DNA of 64,000 nt from Sulfolobaceae archaeon (GTDB taxonomy: Archaea > Thermoproteota > Thermoprotei_A > Sulfolobales > Sulfolobaceae). The DNA lies in the NCBI GenBank assembly GCA_026627305.1, contig JAPNVD010000013.1, positions 62,001-126,000 on the forward strand. Reading direction: 5' to 3'. The stretch's first letter is position 1. The number at the start of each line of letters is the position of its first letter. Positions 53,498-62,787 of the stretch are shown here, one piece after another. Below the pieces are notes generated by a model. It did no database searches, was not told the DNA's origin, and worked only from the letters and a program-made list of their open reading frames with translations. A program made the position numbers and the translations under genes.

Positions 53498-54474
53498 TGG
53501 TCTCAATACAATTCATAAGTTTTCTTTTTAGTATAGCTGTTCTCTCCTACTTTGCAGCTATGTTTTTAATAGATGTGGGTATAGCCGTCTTTACTCCTAT
53601 AACTAAGGAGGGAAGTTATAAGTCTAAGATGAGCCTTATATTAGATGCTTTATGGGCTATTATAGGCACTTCTGCAGTATATTTAGTTGTAACATTGGAA
53701 TCCGTATACGCTACTATAACGTATGTTGCTGGCATAGCACTATTGTTACCATTCTTAGCGTTTCTAATATTCTTAGCTCTACACCATGGCTTCTTAGGCT
53801 ATGCCGAGGGTTTCGGATTCCTAGGCATTAAGCATTTGGAGGAAAAGTATATACTAGCGTACTCTATACCCACCATAATATTAGCTTTCATTGGAATAAC
53901 GATATTCACAAGCGTTCTCAGCGGCATTGGAATAAACGCCAGTACACTTGAGCCTGACTACGTTAAGATGTTCTTCAACCCATTCAATATAATGTTCTTT
54001 ATAGCTATAGCAGCTTACACGATCTATTACGTAACACTTTTCTTCAATATGAAAGATAAGCTAATGATTGCTGGGATATCGCTCACAGTTGCTAATGCAT
54101 TAATATTAGCTGGCTTATACGCCTATGTACCTTATGTCTTCAGCAAGGCCATTACAAATCCTGGATTTTGGATTTACTTAGTAGTACTATATGCGATGTT
54201 ATATTCGCTACATAAGGGCTTTAGGTTTAACAACGTTATATCTGTGATACTAACTGCAATAGGCGGAATAATCATGGGGATGTTCATGTATCCCTATGTT
54301 CTGAACGGAGCTGTAAACGTTTATAGCCTAATGACCAATCCAGCTACGTTAGCTGCTGCTGATATAGTGATAACAATAATTGGACTATTCGTTGTGGGAG
54401 GATTAACGGCTATAGCTTATAAGATATTATATAAGAGCAAGCAGCCACAAGTTACTACTTCTTCTCACAAGTAA
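53494..54474 (+). CDS. Cytochrome bd-like oxidase subunit II (CydB-like)
   Basis: This 326-residue protein has about eight membrane segments and starts four bases before the end of cydA, so the two are translationally coupled. Weak CydB-like features are FLIDVGIAVFTPI in the first helix and a repeated helix-pair layout. Clear CydB motifs are lacking, and the assignment rests mainly on position and topology. It ends with a hydrophilic tail rich in threonine and serine. Confidence 0.7.
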   Translation: MMVSIQFISFLFSIAVLSYFAAMFLIDVGIAVFTPITKEGSYKSKMSLILDALWAIIGTSAVYLVVTLESVYATITYVAGIALLLPFLAFLIFLALHHGFLGYAEGFGFLGIKHLEEKYILAYSIPTIILAFIGITIFTSVLSGIGINASTLEPDYVKMFFNPFNIMFFIAIAAYTIYYVTLFFNMKDKLMIAGISLTVANALILAGLYAYVPYVFSKAITNPGFWIYLVVLYAMLYSLHKGFRFNNVISVILTAIGGIIMGMFMYPYVLNGAVNVYSLMTNPATLAAADIVITIIGLFVVGGLTAIAYKILYKSKQPQVTTSSHK

Positions 54475-54480
54475 ATCATA

Positions 54481-54500
54481 TCTTTTCTTTCTCTTTTTTA
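54481..54500 (+). terminator. T-rich terminator after the bd-like operon
   Basis: TCTTTTCTTTCTCTTTTTTA starts seven bases after the stop of the CydB-like gene and reaches the end of the convergent CoA-synthesis gene. It fits an oligo-T terminator. Confidence 0.45.
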
Positions 54501-55298
54501 TAACGTTTTAGATAGTTCTTTTAACCTTTCACTTATAAATAATAAAGCTTCTCCCAGGTTTTTCTTGTTGTTAAAGGATGTTAAGATCTCCTCTAGCTTT
54601 CCCCTCTCATAACTCTTTAGTTTTCTGATTTTCTCTACTAGCCTAGGAAATACCCTAATTATGTTATCTACAATAGTTATAGTAGCGGACTGGGCTGTTC
54701 TAGATAGGGGATTTAAATCGATAGCTATTACTTTCTTTCCGATGTTCACCAAGGCTTGTGTCCTATCCCCGTCTTCTAAACCTAAAAGTACAACATCTGC
54801 AATAAAGATCCCTCTAGGGCTTACCCTTCTCCTCTCACTAAACAGTTCAGGAATTGTGGCTGATGCATCTTCTCCTACTCCTAAAACCTCTTTAGCCCCA
54901 GCTTCATAGAGCACCTCAGCTATAGCCCTTTCTCTATCTATATCTCTATAAAATAGGTTTACCTCAATCTTAGCGTTTAGCTCTTCAGCTAGTTTAACAA
55001 TATCTTTAGCCACAAGTGCAGCCATGTTGCCGTTTACTGATATTACTGGATACTTAGCTAGTAAGAGCATAGCTGAGGCAGCTTCTATTGCCCTTTCAGC
55101 GAAGGGTTGGGTTTTCTCACCTATAAGATAATCAAAGCATTCGCCTCTTCCATGAGCTATTAACCCTTGTGGGACTAAGACCCCGTTCTCCATAGCCTCA
55201 ACTAGTTTTTCTCTGATAAGAAGGGATTCCCTCCTAGGATGGTTCTCTGGTATTATTTCACGTATGCTCCACGTTTTGCTATCTCGTGTTTTATCCAT
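54498..55298 (-). CDS. 4-phosphopantoate-beta-alanine ligase (phosphopantothenate synthetase)
   Basis: This 266-residue protein is the archaeal phosphopantothenate synthetase (DUF137). It has [74 protein letters not shown] and [13 protein letters not shown]. It joins 4-phosphopantoate and beta-alanine using ATP in archaeal coenzyme A synthesis. Its start overlaps the pantoate kinase gene by 46 bases, so the two successive steps are encoded together. Confidence 0.9.
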   Translation of the reverse strand: MDKTRDSKTWSIREIIPENHPRRESLLIREKLVEAMENGVLVPQGLIAHGRGECFDYLIGEKTQPFAERAIEAASAMLLLAKYPVISVNGNMAALVAKDIVKLAEELNAKIEVNLFYRDIDRERAIAEVLYEAGAKEVLGVGEDASATIPELFSERRRVSPRGIFIADVVLLGLEDGDRTQALVNIGKKVIAIDLNPLSRTAQSATITIVDNIIRVFPRLVEKIRKLKSYERGKLEEILTSFNNKKNLGEALLFISERLKELSKTL

Positions 55299-56011
55299 CC
55301 TATATTTTCATTAGGCTCAAAGATTTTAACAATTACTCCCTTCTTCCTATAAGAGTAAGGGTAAGGAGAGGTAAAGCCTAGTTCCCTTGTGAAAATAGAT
55401 GCCACCTCTATGAATTTGAGAGGTGAGGGAGAGTTCAAGAAATCTTGGATGAGTTTGAGCGCATTTTCGTTCTTCTTTATTATGGACTTTGTGGGTAGTT
55501 GTTCAACAGTTTTAGTATATATGGGATAGTTTGACCAGTCGAGCTCTATAACTTCAACCTCACCTACCCCTAAACCCCCTGGTTTCTTCCTGTAAACTAA
55601 GCCTTTACCATAATACTGGGCAATAACATCTCCTAAGCCGTTACTGTTTATCACCTCACTTATATGTGCCTGGTTTACTGCCTCTTCCTCCTTAACTCCC
55701 TTTAGCTCTTTAACGCCCAAAGCATAGGCTAAACTTAAGGCACCGCTAAGTCCGTAACCATAACCTAACGGAACTCTAGATTCTACAACCATTTTATAAG
55801 TGCCAAGCTTTCGCTTTAAGTACTCGTAATTTGGAAAATCCTTTATTTCATTACCATTAAATACTAACCCCTCCCCTTCCTTTACGGTTGCAACTATGAA
55901 GGGCTCTAAAGTAAGGGTTAATCCAATAGAGCCTGTTGTTAGTGGGTTGTCAGTATATACAGGATACCATATCCCTGAAATCGATAAAGGTACATGAACC
56001 TCTACTTCCAC
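55253..56011 (-). CDS. Pantoate kinase
   Basis: This 252-residue GHMP-family kinase has the glycine-rich [20 protein letters not shown] (ATP loop, about 81-100) and an N-terminal [21 protein letters not shown] typical of archaeal pantoate kinases. It phosphorylates pantoate before the ligase acts, the archaeal order of reactions. It is the upstream gene of the two-gene operon. It has no membrane segment. Confidence 0.88.
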   Translation of the reverse strand: MEVEVHVPLSISGIWYPVYTDNPLTTGSIGLTLTLEPFIVATVKEGEGLVFNGNEIKDFPNYEYLKRKLGTYKMVVESRVPLGYGYGLSGALSLAYALGVKELKGVKEEEAVNQAHISEVINSNGLGDVIAQYYGKGLVYRKKPGGLGVGEVEVIELDWSNYPIYTKTVEQLPTKSIIKKNENALKLIQDFLNSPSPLKFIEVASIFTRELGFTSPYPYSYRKKGVIVKIFEPNENIGWIKHEIAKRGAYVK

Positions 56012-56084
56012 GGGATATTATACTGATAAGTCTAAAAATTAAATTCAACTCTATCCATTTATAAATATGTTCTTGCAAACATTT

Positions 56085-56864
56085 ATGAACTCAGAATTAT
56101 ATATTATATATAGTATGAAAGTCGGGGACTTCGCAAACACTGTGGTTATAACCACTAATCCTGAGGCATCGCTTTCCGAAGTTATAGATATATTAGCTCA
56201 TGATAAGACTGGTAGAGTAGTTGTAATGAAGGAGGAAAACCCAATAGGTATGATATCTACCAGGGATGTGGTTGCCGCGTTTAGCGAACATGGGTTAAAC
56301 GTTTTCAACTTAAAGGCTAAGGATATAATGAGTGAAGAATTAATTAAGGTTTCGGTAACAGATGATGTAAACTACGTTGTGAGAATAATGGCTGTTAACG
56401 GAATAGGTGGTGTTCCAGTAATGGATGGTAATGTCCTCTCAGGGATATTTACGGAGAGAGAAGTACTAAAGCTATTACATAGTATGAAGTTTTCTGGTCT
56501 TGTCGATTCCGTTATGAGCACTAAAGTTGTAACTATTGATGAAGAGTCAACAATAGTCGATGCGGCAAAACTTATGGCTAGACATAACATTAGGAGACTA
56601 CCAGTTATAAAAAATGATAAATTAGTAGGGGTTATAACTGCCGCTGATATTGTAAAGTTTTTAAACAAAGTTAAGAATGTGGGCAAGACCTTAGATGCAG
56701 GCACTAAAAATCCTTTAACCATACGCAGATATGAGACTATATCAAATGCTGTCTCAATAATGCTTAATAGGAATATAGGCACGTTGCCCGTTGTTGAAAA
56801 TAATAAGATAGTCGGGATTGTAACGGAAAGGGATTTGATGTATGCGTACGTGACATTAACTTGA
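56085..56864 (+). CDS. Four-CBS-domain protein
   Basis: The protein has about 259 residues from ATG 56085, which follows the TATA-like TTTATAAAT (56058-56066) by the usual distance; ATG 56115 (MKVGDF) is an equally plausible start. It is built of four CBS motifs in tandem, each ending in a hydrophobic G-I/V-T/S-x-R-D or similar turn (VVMKEENPIGMISTRDV, VPVMDGNVLSGIFTERE, LPVIKNDKLVGVITAADIV, LPVVENNKIVGIVTERDL). Such proteins bind adenosine nucleotides and act as energy sensors. The regulated target is not evident. Confidence 0.85.
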   Translation: MNSELYIIYSMKVGDFANTVVITTNPEASLSEVIDILAHDKTGRVVVMKEENPIGMISTRDVVAAFSEHGLNVFNLKAKDIMSEELIKVSVTDDVNYVVRIMAVNGIGGVPVMDGNVLSGIFTEREVLKLLHSMKFSGLVDSVMSTKVVTIDEESTIVDAAKLMARHNIRRLPVIKNDKLVGVITAADIVKFLNKVKNVGKTLDAGTKNPLTIRRYETISNAVSIMLNRNIGTLPVVENNKIVGIVTERDLMYAYVTLT

Positions 56865-56877
56865 TCCTCTGTTAAAC

Positions 56878-56900
56878 ATTTTTTCTTTTTTCTATATTTT
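56878..56900 (+). terminator. T-rich terminator after the CBS gene
   Basis: A run of T with few interruptions (ATTTTTTCTTTTTTCTATATT) begins about 14 bases after the stop codon. Confidence 0.45.
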
Positions 56901-56986
56901 AGTTATAGAGGTTTTAAACAAAAGTGTATTTACTAATAATAGCTAAGGAGAAATCTATAATTGTGGTTGACACATTATATAAAAAT

Positions 56987-56998
56987 GCTTATATTTTA
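56987..56998 (+). promoter_or_regulatory. TATA box that decides the MHS carrier start
   Basis: GCTTATATTTTA lies about 25 bases before ATG 57017. It shows that the first 31 codons of the longer frame starting at 56924 are upstream of the promoter and are not translated. Confidence 0.6.
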
Positions 56999-57016
56999 AT
57001 ATATAGAAGAACTCTT

Positions 57017-58303
57017 ATGCCATCCTCAGGCAAAGATTCGAAACAGGCTCTTAAGGTAGCTATTTCCGCAAATCTAGGTTGGGGGTTTGAGCTATTCGAT
57101 TTCGTAGTATACCTCTACGCTTCTACAATAATAGCCCCTCTTTTCTTTCCCTCAAATAACTATTACGTGAGCGTTTTAGAGACACTATTGACGTTAGTAA
57201 TAGGGTATTTTGCAAGACCCTTAGGTGCAATATTTTTTGGACATTATGGAGATAGACTAGGAAGGAAGAGGCAATGGTTCTTATCGTTATTGTTGATGGG
57301 ATTGGCAACAATCCTTATAGGTTTCCTACCAACTTATGCCCAAGTGGGTATTCTAGCTACGGTGTTGCTTGTTCTATTAAGAATGTTACAGGGATTCTTC
57401 TTAGCGGGAGAATGGGGAGGTGGAATGACTTTTGTAACTGAAGTATCACCAGATAATAGGAGGGGACTATACGGTGGAATACAGCAAGGAGGTGCTGCTT
57501 TAGGGTTAATATTTGCGGTTGCCGCTTCAACTCTGGCTAACGTTTTAGCGCCTGGAAGTGCTATGGAAACTTTAGGATGGAGAATAATGTTCTGGTTTGG
57601 TGCTGTACCCTTAGTCATTGCTCTAGCGGTTAGGTGGAGCGTGGATGAGAGTTTAGAATGGCTTCAAAAGGGCAAGCCCTATGCACCTAAAGTACCTATA
57701 GCTTATGTTTTGAGAAATCATTGGAAGCTCGTAATAATAGCTACACTTGTAATATTTGGAGAATCAGTAATATATTACGGAAGTGTAGCTTATATGCCAA
57801 CGTTCCTTAGCTTGTTCACAAAAGTACCCCAGAGCGTTATAAACTTAGCAGTACTTGTAACTAATTTAGTTTGGCTAATATTTAGTCCAATAACTGGTTA
57901 TTTCAGCGACTTATTTAGATCTAGGAAAGTGATGTTGGCTATAATTTATGGTGTAACGCTTGTGCTATTGTATCCCATAATTGTCCTATTGCATACTGGT
58001 GTTCCCATCCTCATTTACTCAGCAGGAGCGTTATTAGGCTTACTCTTTGGTGCACAGTATTCCATATTACCCGCATGGCTAGCTGAGAACATATCAACGG
58101 CGGTAAGATATACTTACATAGCTTTCGTGATTAACTTAGGTGTAGCCTTCTCCTCATTTGCACCTTATTTGGCCACAGACTTTTCACTACTTTTAGGTAA
58201 TGCAGTATTGGGGACTGCTAGCTTAACAATGGTGTCTACATTAATAGCTCTAGTGTTCGTCCTACTAGGTCCTAGAGATAGGGTAGCTCAAGAACTAGAG
58301 TGA
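57017..58303 (+). CDS. MFS transporter, metabolite:H+ symporter (MHS) type
   Basis: The protein has about 428 residues from the ATG fixed by the TATA box. It has about twelve membrane segments, with GWGFELFDFVVYLYAS in helix 1 and ARPLGAIFFGHYGDRLGRKR as the helix 2-3 MFS loop. A QGFFLAGEWGGGMTFV segment in helix 4 is typical of the MHS branch (sialate, proline, citrate and shikimate carriers). It imports an organic acid or similar compound with protons. Seven bases downstream lies the acyl-CoA synthetase gene, so the two are an operon for uptake and activation. Confidence 0.82.
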   Translation: MPSSGKDSKQALKVAISANLGWGFELFDFVVYLYASTIIAPLFFPSNNYYVSVLETLLTLVIGYFARPLGAIFFGHYGDRLGRKRQWFLSLLLMGLATILIGFLPTYAQVGILATVLLVLLRMLQGFFLAGEWGGGMTFVTEVSPDNRRGLYGGIQQGGAALGLIFAVAASTLANVLAPGSAMETLGWRIMFWFGAVPLVIALAVRWSVDESLEWLQKGKPYAPKVPIAYVLRNHWKLVIIATLVIFGESVIYYGSVAYMPTFLSLFTKVPQSVINLAVLVTNLVWLIFSPITGYFSDLFRSRKVMLAIIYGVTLVLLYPIIVLLHTGVPILIYSAGALLGLLFGAQYSILPAWLAENISTAVRYTYIAFVINLGVAFSSFAPYLATDFSLLLGNAVLGTASLTMVSTLIALVFVLLGPRDRVAQELE

Positions 58304-58309
58304 GAGGGT

Positions 58310-59893
58310 ATGTTATTTGATATAAGATTTTTTGGAACTAACTATAGCGAGATAAAGAAGAACTTTAAGTGGCCTAATGATTTCGACCTTATATTCCAAA
58401 TAGATAGAAATGAAGGTATAGCACTTATTGAAGAAAACAATCTCATCACCTATCAAGAACTTAGGGAGAGAAGTAACGGTGTTGAGAAGTTTCTCAGTGA
58501 AATAGGTGTGAAGAAGGGTGATGTGGTCGCGGGGATGTTGCCACAATCAGCCGAGCTCGTGTATTCGCTTTTAGGAACCTACAAGGCTAACGCTATATTC
58601 TTATCTATGTCAACCCTTTTCGGTATTGATGCTATTTCCTATAGGCTAACCCACAGTAACGCTAAGGTCATATTTACAGATAACCCTAGAAAGGTAAGGG
58701 ATAGTAAAGTAAGGGTTACCATAGTTAGCTATGAAGGAGGGGACTACGATTTCAAGTCAATATTGAGGACTAATAAGAGCGAGTATAAAGGATCTTCTTT
58801 ATCAGAGCCAGCTCACCTATTTTATACTTCAGGGACTACGGGATTACCAAAGGGTGTACTATTGCCTAGAAGTTGGGTTTTGGGTCATCTACCAGCATGG
58901 CAAATAGCGTTTGATCTAGCACCGAGGAGAGATGACACATTTATAACTCCTTCAGAGTGGGCATGGATAGGCGGTCTAGGAGACCTTCTCTTACCTTCCT
59001 TATATTACGGGACTAAAGTAGTGGTATATAGGAGGACAGGGAGGTTAGATGTTAGTGATCTCCTCTCGGTTATGGAAAAGAATAAGGTTACCGGAGCCTT
59101 CTTAGTACCCACAGTTATAAGGATGATGAAGCAGATGGAAAACGAAGTAGAGAAGAGGAACCTGAACTTGAGGGCTATAATGAGCGGTGGAGAAAAAGTT
59201 GACCCTGAATTAATAGAATGGACTAAGAAAACGATGAGCGCAGATTTAAATCAAATATATGGCCAAACAGAGGTAAACCTGGTAATATGCAATTCGCCCT
59301 TAATTATGAAGGTTAAACCTGATTTCACAGGCCCTGAATGTCCTGGCCATAAGGTTGCTGTGGTAGACGAGAAGGGGAATCTTTTACCTCCTCATACAGT
59401 AGGCGAGATAGCTGTTAAGCTACCAGATCCCTCTGCCCTAATAGAATATTATAAGAACGAGAATGCGACTAAAGAGAAGATAGTTAATGGATGGATTATG
59501 ACGGGAGATATGGGAGTTATGGATGAAGAAGGGTATATCAGATTTGTGGGGAGAAAGGATGATATAATAAAGTCCTCAGCGTATAGGCTCAGTCCATTAG
59601 AAATAGAGGAGGTTATAGCTAAGCACCCTGCAGTGGCTCAGGTAGCTGTGGTCGGCGTTGAAGATCCCATAAGGGGGACTATAATTGCAGCATTTATTGT
59701 GCCAAAGGAGGGTTACGAACCCAATGAGATGTTAGAAAGGGATATCAAAAACTTCGTTAAGGAGAGGCTTGCAGCCTATGCGTATCCAAGAATAATAAGA
59801 TTTGTGAAGGAACTACCAACCACGGTTACTGGCAAAATAAGGAGGACTGACTTGAGGGAATTGTTAAAGAAGGAGTTGGAGAAGTCCTCTTAA
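58310..59893 (+). CDS. AMP-forming acyl-CoA synthetase
   Basis: This 527-residue enzyme of the ANL superfamily has the phosphate-binding YTSGTTGLPKGV, the PSEWAWIGG motif of acetate- and benzoate-type members, QIYGQTEVN, WIMTGDMGVMDEEGYIRFVGRKDDIIKSS and, near the end, PTTVTGKIRRTDLRE with the catalytic Lys. It joins an acid to CoA with ATP. W-A-W-I-G-G suggests a short- or medium-chain or aromatic acid rather than a long-chain fatty acid. It directly follows an MHS carrier gene. Confidence 0.87.
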   Translation: MLFDIRFFGTNYSEIKKNFKWPNDFDLIFQIDRNEGIALIEENNLITYQELRERSNGVEKFLSEIGVKKGDVVAGMLPQSAELVYSLLGTYKANAIFLSMSTLFGIDAISYRLTHSNAKVIFTDNPRKVRDSKVRVTIVSYEGGDYDFKSILRTNKSEYKGSSLSEPAHLFYTSGTTGLPKGVLLPRSWVLGHLPAWQIAFDLAPRRDDTFITPSEWAWIGGLGDLLLPSLYYGTKVVVYRRTGRLDVSDLLSVMEKNKVTGAFLVPTVIRMMKQMENEVEKRNLNLRAIMSGGEKVDPELIEWTKKTMSADLNQIYGQTEVNLVICNSPLIMKVKPDFTGPECPGHKVAVVDEKGNLLPPHTVGEIAVKLPDPSALIEYYKNENATKEKIVNGWIMTGDMGVMDEEGYIRFVGRKDDIIKSSAYRLSPLEIEEVIAKHPAVAQVAVVGVEDPIRGTIIAAFIVPKEGYEPNEMLERDIKNFVKERLAAYAYPRIIRFVKELPTTVTGKIRRTDLRELLKKELEKSS

Positions 59894-60050
59894 CGATAAG
59901 TTGTCTTTTCCCTATTTGGTTCATTAACAACATATTTCAGTCTCTTGTCAAATACGCTCAAATAATACTTTTCACGAAATTCTTCAATATCGTTTATTTG
60001 CAATCCAATAGTTCGTTTAACCTAGGCTATAAACCTCTCTTTTCATCAAG
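59890..60050 (-). pseudogene. Possible gene fragment
   Basis: In the 318-base gap, a minus-strand frame of about 46 codons (TIGLQINDIEEFREKYYLSV, then KRLKYVVNEPNREKTTYR) ends at a stop that overlaps the acyl-CoA synthetase stop. An in-frame TAG interrupts it upstream. The residues look protein-like and charged, so this may be the decayed 3' end of a gene. The rest of the gap is A/T-rich promoter sequence for the next gene. Confidence 0.3.
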
Positions 60051-60182
60051 AAATATTCGTTACTAATTAAGGGAAGTCTAGCCTTTTAGCCGAGAGAAAG
60101 ATAGTAATAAAAGGATGTTTATATATTGATAAAAACAATATATACATACAAAATTGTGTAGTTATATTTTTATAATTAATCT

Positions 60183-60190
60183 TTATATAC
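60183..60190 (+). promoter_or_regulatory. TATA box of the second MHS carrier
   Basis: TTATATAC lies about 26 bases before the ATG at 60212, which implies a leaderless transcript. Confidence 0.55.
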
Positions 60191-60211
60191 TTCATATGCT
60201 ACTAATAATAC

Positions 60212-61492
60212 ATGCGAGATCAGGTAAAAGTTTCAATTGCAGCAGCAATGGGAATAGGATTTGAATTTTACGATTTCTTAATATTTGGCTTTGTAGCCTC
60301 TATACTAGCAAAACTCTTCTTTCCTTCTCATAATGCACTAGCCTCTCTCCTAGAGACTTTCGCAGCCTTTGCTACGGGATTTGCTGGTAGACCCCTAGGT
60401 GCAATAGTGTTCGGTCATTTAGGTGATAAAATAGGTAGAAAATATACGTTAATAATAACTATGAGCCTAATGGGGCTTTCATCGTTATTTACAGGACTAC
60501 TCCCAACATATTTTGCTATAGGTGTAATAGCTCCAATCCTGTTGATCACCCTAAGGTTTTTACAGGGTGTCTCACTAGGTGGAGAGTTCGGTGGCGGTAT
60601 AACGTTGACTGCAGAATTCGCAAATCCCAATGAGAGAGCCTTCTATGTGGGTATAGCACAATCAGCACAGGGTATTGGTCCTCTATTAGCTACAGGCTTA
60701 GTGTTTGCATTATCTTCCTTAATGCCACCTAACGAGTTCGCAAATATTGGTTGGAGAATCCTATTTGTAATTGGTGCTGTAATAGCGATAATTGGTATAT
60801 ACATAAGGATGAAGATTTCGGAATCCCCTGTATTCAAAAACGTGAAATCCAAGGGTGAAATCTCTAAAATGCCTATTGCGGAGGCTTTTAGGCATTATTG
60901 GAAGTCAATATTATTAGGACTTGGGTTCATTGTGGGAGGAACAACACTAACTTATGCTACTGGCGTTTTCGCAAGCTCTTATTTGGAAACAGTTATAGGG
61001 GTTCCGGCTAAGCTTGTCTCTTTAGCTCTGATGATAGGTTATGTTGTGTTAAGTGTATTCATAGTTGTTTTCGGGAAGGTTGCAGATAAGGTGGGAAGAA
61101 AACCGCTGATGATCGCCACCGCAGTTGGCTTAATTGCTTTTGTATACCCATATTTTGCGTTGATCTCCACTGGTTCATTCCCGTTAATAGTTGTAGGGCA
61201 AGTAATAGTGCAATTTATAGCTTCAATATTCGCTGCTGCCTATGCTACTGCGTTAACTGAGATATTCCCAACTAAGGTCAGGTATACGGGTCTATCATTT
61301 GATTATCATGTTGGTGTTGCGGTGTTCGGCGGTACAACGCCGTTTATAGCTACATATCTAATATATGCCACTCACTATAAGTTGGCTCCTGTTTACTGGG
61401 GATTAGCAGGAATGTTAGTGACGTTAATAGCCTTCATAATGTATAAGGAAACAAGAGGTATTGTTTTCGAAGGGCAAGAGAAGGTGACATGA
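60212..61492 (+). CDS. MFS transporter, metabolite:H+ symporter (MHS) type
   Basis: This 426-residue protein is a paralogue of the carrier at 57017: GIGFEFYDFLIFGFVASIL in helix 1, GRPLGAIVFGHLGDKIGRKY as the MFS loop, and LQGVSLGGEFGGGITL in helix 4. It should import an organic acid with protons. It is followed by the amidohydrolase gene with a GGTGA ribosome-binding site just before its start, so they form an operon for uptake and breakdown of an imported compound. Confidence 0.83.
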   Translation: MRDQVKVSIAAAMGIGFEFYDFLIFGFVASILAKLFFPSHNALASLLETFAAFATGFAGRPLGAIVFGHLGDKIGRKYTLIITMSLMGLSSLFTGLLPTYFAIGVIAPILLITLRFLQGVSLGGEFGGGITLTAEFANPNERAFYVGIAQSAQGIGPLLATGLVFALSSLMPPNEFANIGWRILFVIGAVIAIIGIYIRMKISESPVFKNVKSKGEISKMPIAEAFRHYWKSILLGLGFIVGGTTLTYATGVFASSYLETVIGVPAKLVSLALMIGYVVLSVFIVVFGKVADKVGRKPLMIATAVGLIAFVYPYFALISTGSFPLIVVGQVIVQFIASIFAAAYATALTEIFPTKVRYTGLSFDYHVGVAVFGGTTPFIATYLIYATHYKLAPVYWGLAGMLVTLIAFIMYKETRGIVFEGQEKVT

Positions 61493-62701
61493 ATGAGCCT
61501 TGCTATAAAAAATGGTATAGTCTTTGATGGTACGAAAGTAATAGGTAAGAAAAATATTTATATAGAGAACGGTATAATAGAGGAAGTTACTGAAGACGAT
61601 AAACCCGTAAAGGAGGAGATAGACGCAAAGGATATGTTCGTGATGCCTGGACTAATTGATGCTCATATACACATGGGCGGTATAAAGGGAGGTAGCTTAG
61701 TTAAGGGCTATCTTTTTGAAAGCCCTCTATTAAGGATCTTGAGGGCTTCAAAGTGGGCTGAAAAGCTCTTGAAGGCAGGATTCACTACGATAAGGGATTG
61801 TGGAGAGCCTATATCAATTCATTTAAGGAATGCTATAAATGAAGGAACGATAATTGGTCCTAGAATAATAGCTGCTGGAAGACCGATAACCCAAACGTTT
61901 GGTCATGGTGAGTTCAGCCATGATATTCCTCTAGAATTCTCGAAAGAGTTAGGGTTTTCAGAGTTCTGTGACGGAGTTGATAGTTGTATTCATGCAGCAA
62001 GAAAGGTGTTGAGAGAAGGTGCGGATTTCATAAAGATCTTCGCTACCGGAGGTGTTCTATCTCAAAGGGATAGGCCTGAAAATCCGCAATTATCTTACGA
62101 TGAGATAAGGGTTATAGTGAATGAGGCTGAAAAAGTGGGGACATATGTAGCGGCTCATGCACATGGTGATAAAGGTGCAAGAATTGCAATAGAAGCAGGA
62201 ATAAAAACACTAGAACATGGAACTCTACTACAAGACGAGACGTTAAAGTTAATGGTACAGAAGAACGTCTCGTTAACCCCTACTTTAACCATTCAAGAAC
62301 TGATATACAGGTATGGCAAGCAAATAGGCGTTGATGAGTGGGGTTTAGAGAAGATAGTTCAAGTTAGAGAAAGTATAACTAGAGTGATAAGGAAGGCCAA
62401 GGACTATGGAATTACTATAATTACTGGAACTGATATGGGTTTTGAGACCGGAATAGAGGAGATAGATATAGGAAAGAACTGGATGGAATTGGTATTACTT
62501 GTGGAATTGGGTGGTCTAAAACCAGTAGAGGCATTAACTGCAGCTACTTATAACCCAGCTAAAGTTCTAGGTGTTAATGTAGGTGAAATAAAGCCAGGTA
62601 AGTTAGCGGATATCGTGATCATTAATGGTGATCCCACTTATAATATAAGGGACGTAGCAAAGGTGAAGAAGGTAATAAAGGGTGGAATAGAAGTTAACTA
62701 A
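61493..62701 (+). CDS. Metal-dependent amidohydrolase (imidazolonepropionase/Xaa-Pro dipeptidase-like)
   Basis: This 402-residue TIM-barrel hydrolase has MPGLIDAHIHMG (metal-binding H58 and H60), FIKIFATGGV with the lysine of the metal bridge, AHAHGDKG, TLEHGT, and TGTDMG with the last metal aspartate. The C-terminal GEIKPGKLADIVIINGDP is typical. Relatives include imidazolonepropionase, prolidase-like enzymes and carboxypeptidases. The GGTGA motif ahead supports the start at 61493, one base after the carrier stop. It probably acts on the transported compound. Confidence 0.85.
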   Translation: MSLAIKNGIVFDGTKVIGKKNIYIENGIIEEVTEDDKPVKEEIDAKDMFVMPGLIDAHIHMGGIKGGSLVKGYLFESPLLRILRASKWAEKLLKAGFTTIRDCGEPISIHLRNAINEGTIIGPRIIAAGRPITQTFGHGEFSHDIPLEFSKELGFSEFCDGVDSCIHAARKVLREGADFIKIFATGGVLSQRDRPENPQLSYDEIRVIVNEAEKVGTYVAAHAHGDKGARIAIEAGIKTLEHGTLLQDETLKLMVQKNVSLTPTLTIQELIYRYGKQIGVDEWGLEKIVQVRESITRVIRKAKDYGITIITGTDMGFETGIEEIDIGKNWMELVLLVELGGLKPVEALTAATYNPAKVLGVNVGEIKPGKLADIVIINGDPTYNIRDVAKVKKVIKGGIEVN

Positions 62702-62787
62702 CGAGAAAATATGCCTTACTCAGCATTTATGTAAAGGAGGCTCAAATACTAAAACTAACATTTTCCTCTTATTTTAAAATGGAGGTT

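Noticed and set aside
56924-57016. N-terminal extension of the MHS carrier
   Set aside because: It lies upstream of the TATA box at 56987-56998, so it is not transcribed with the gene.
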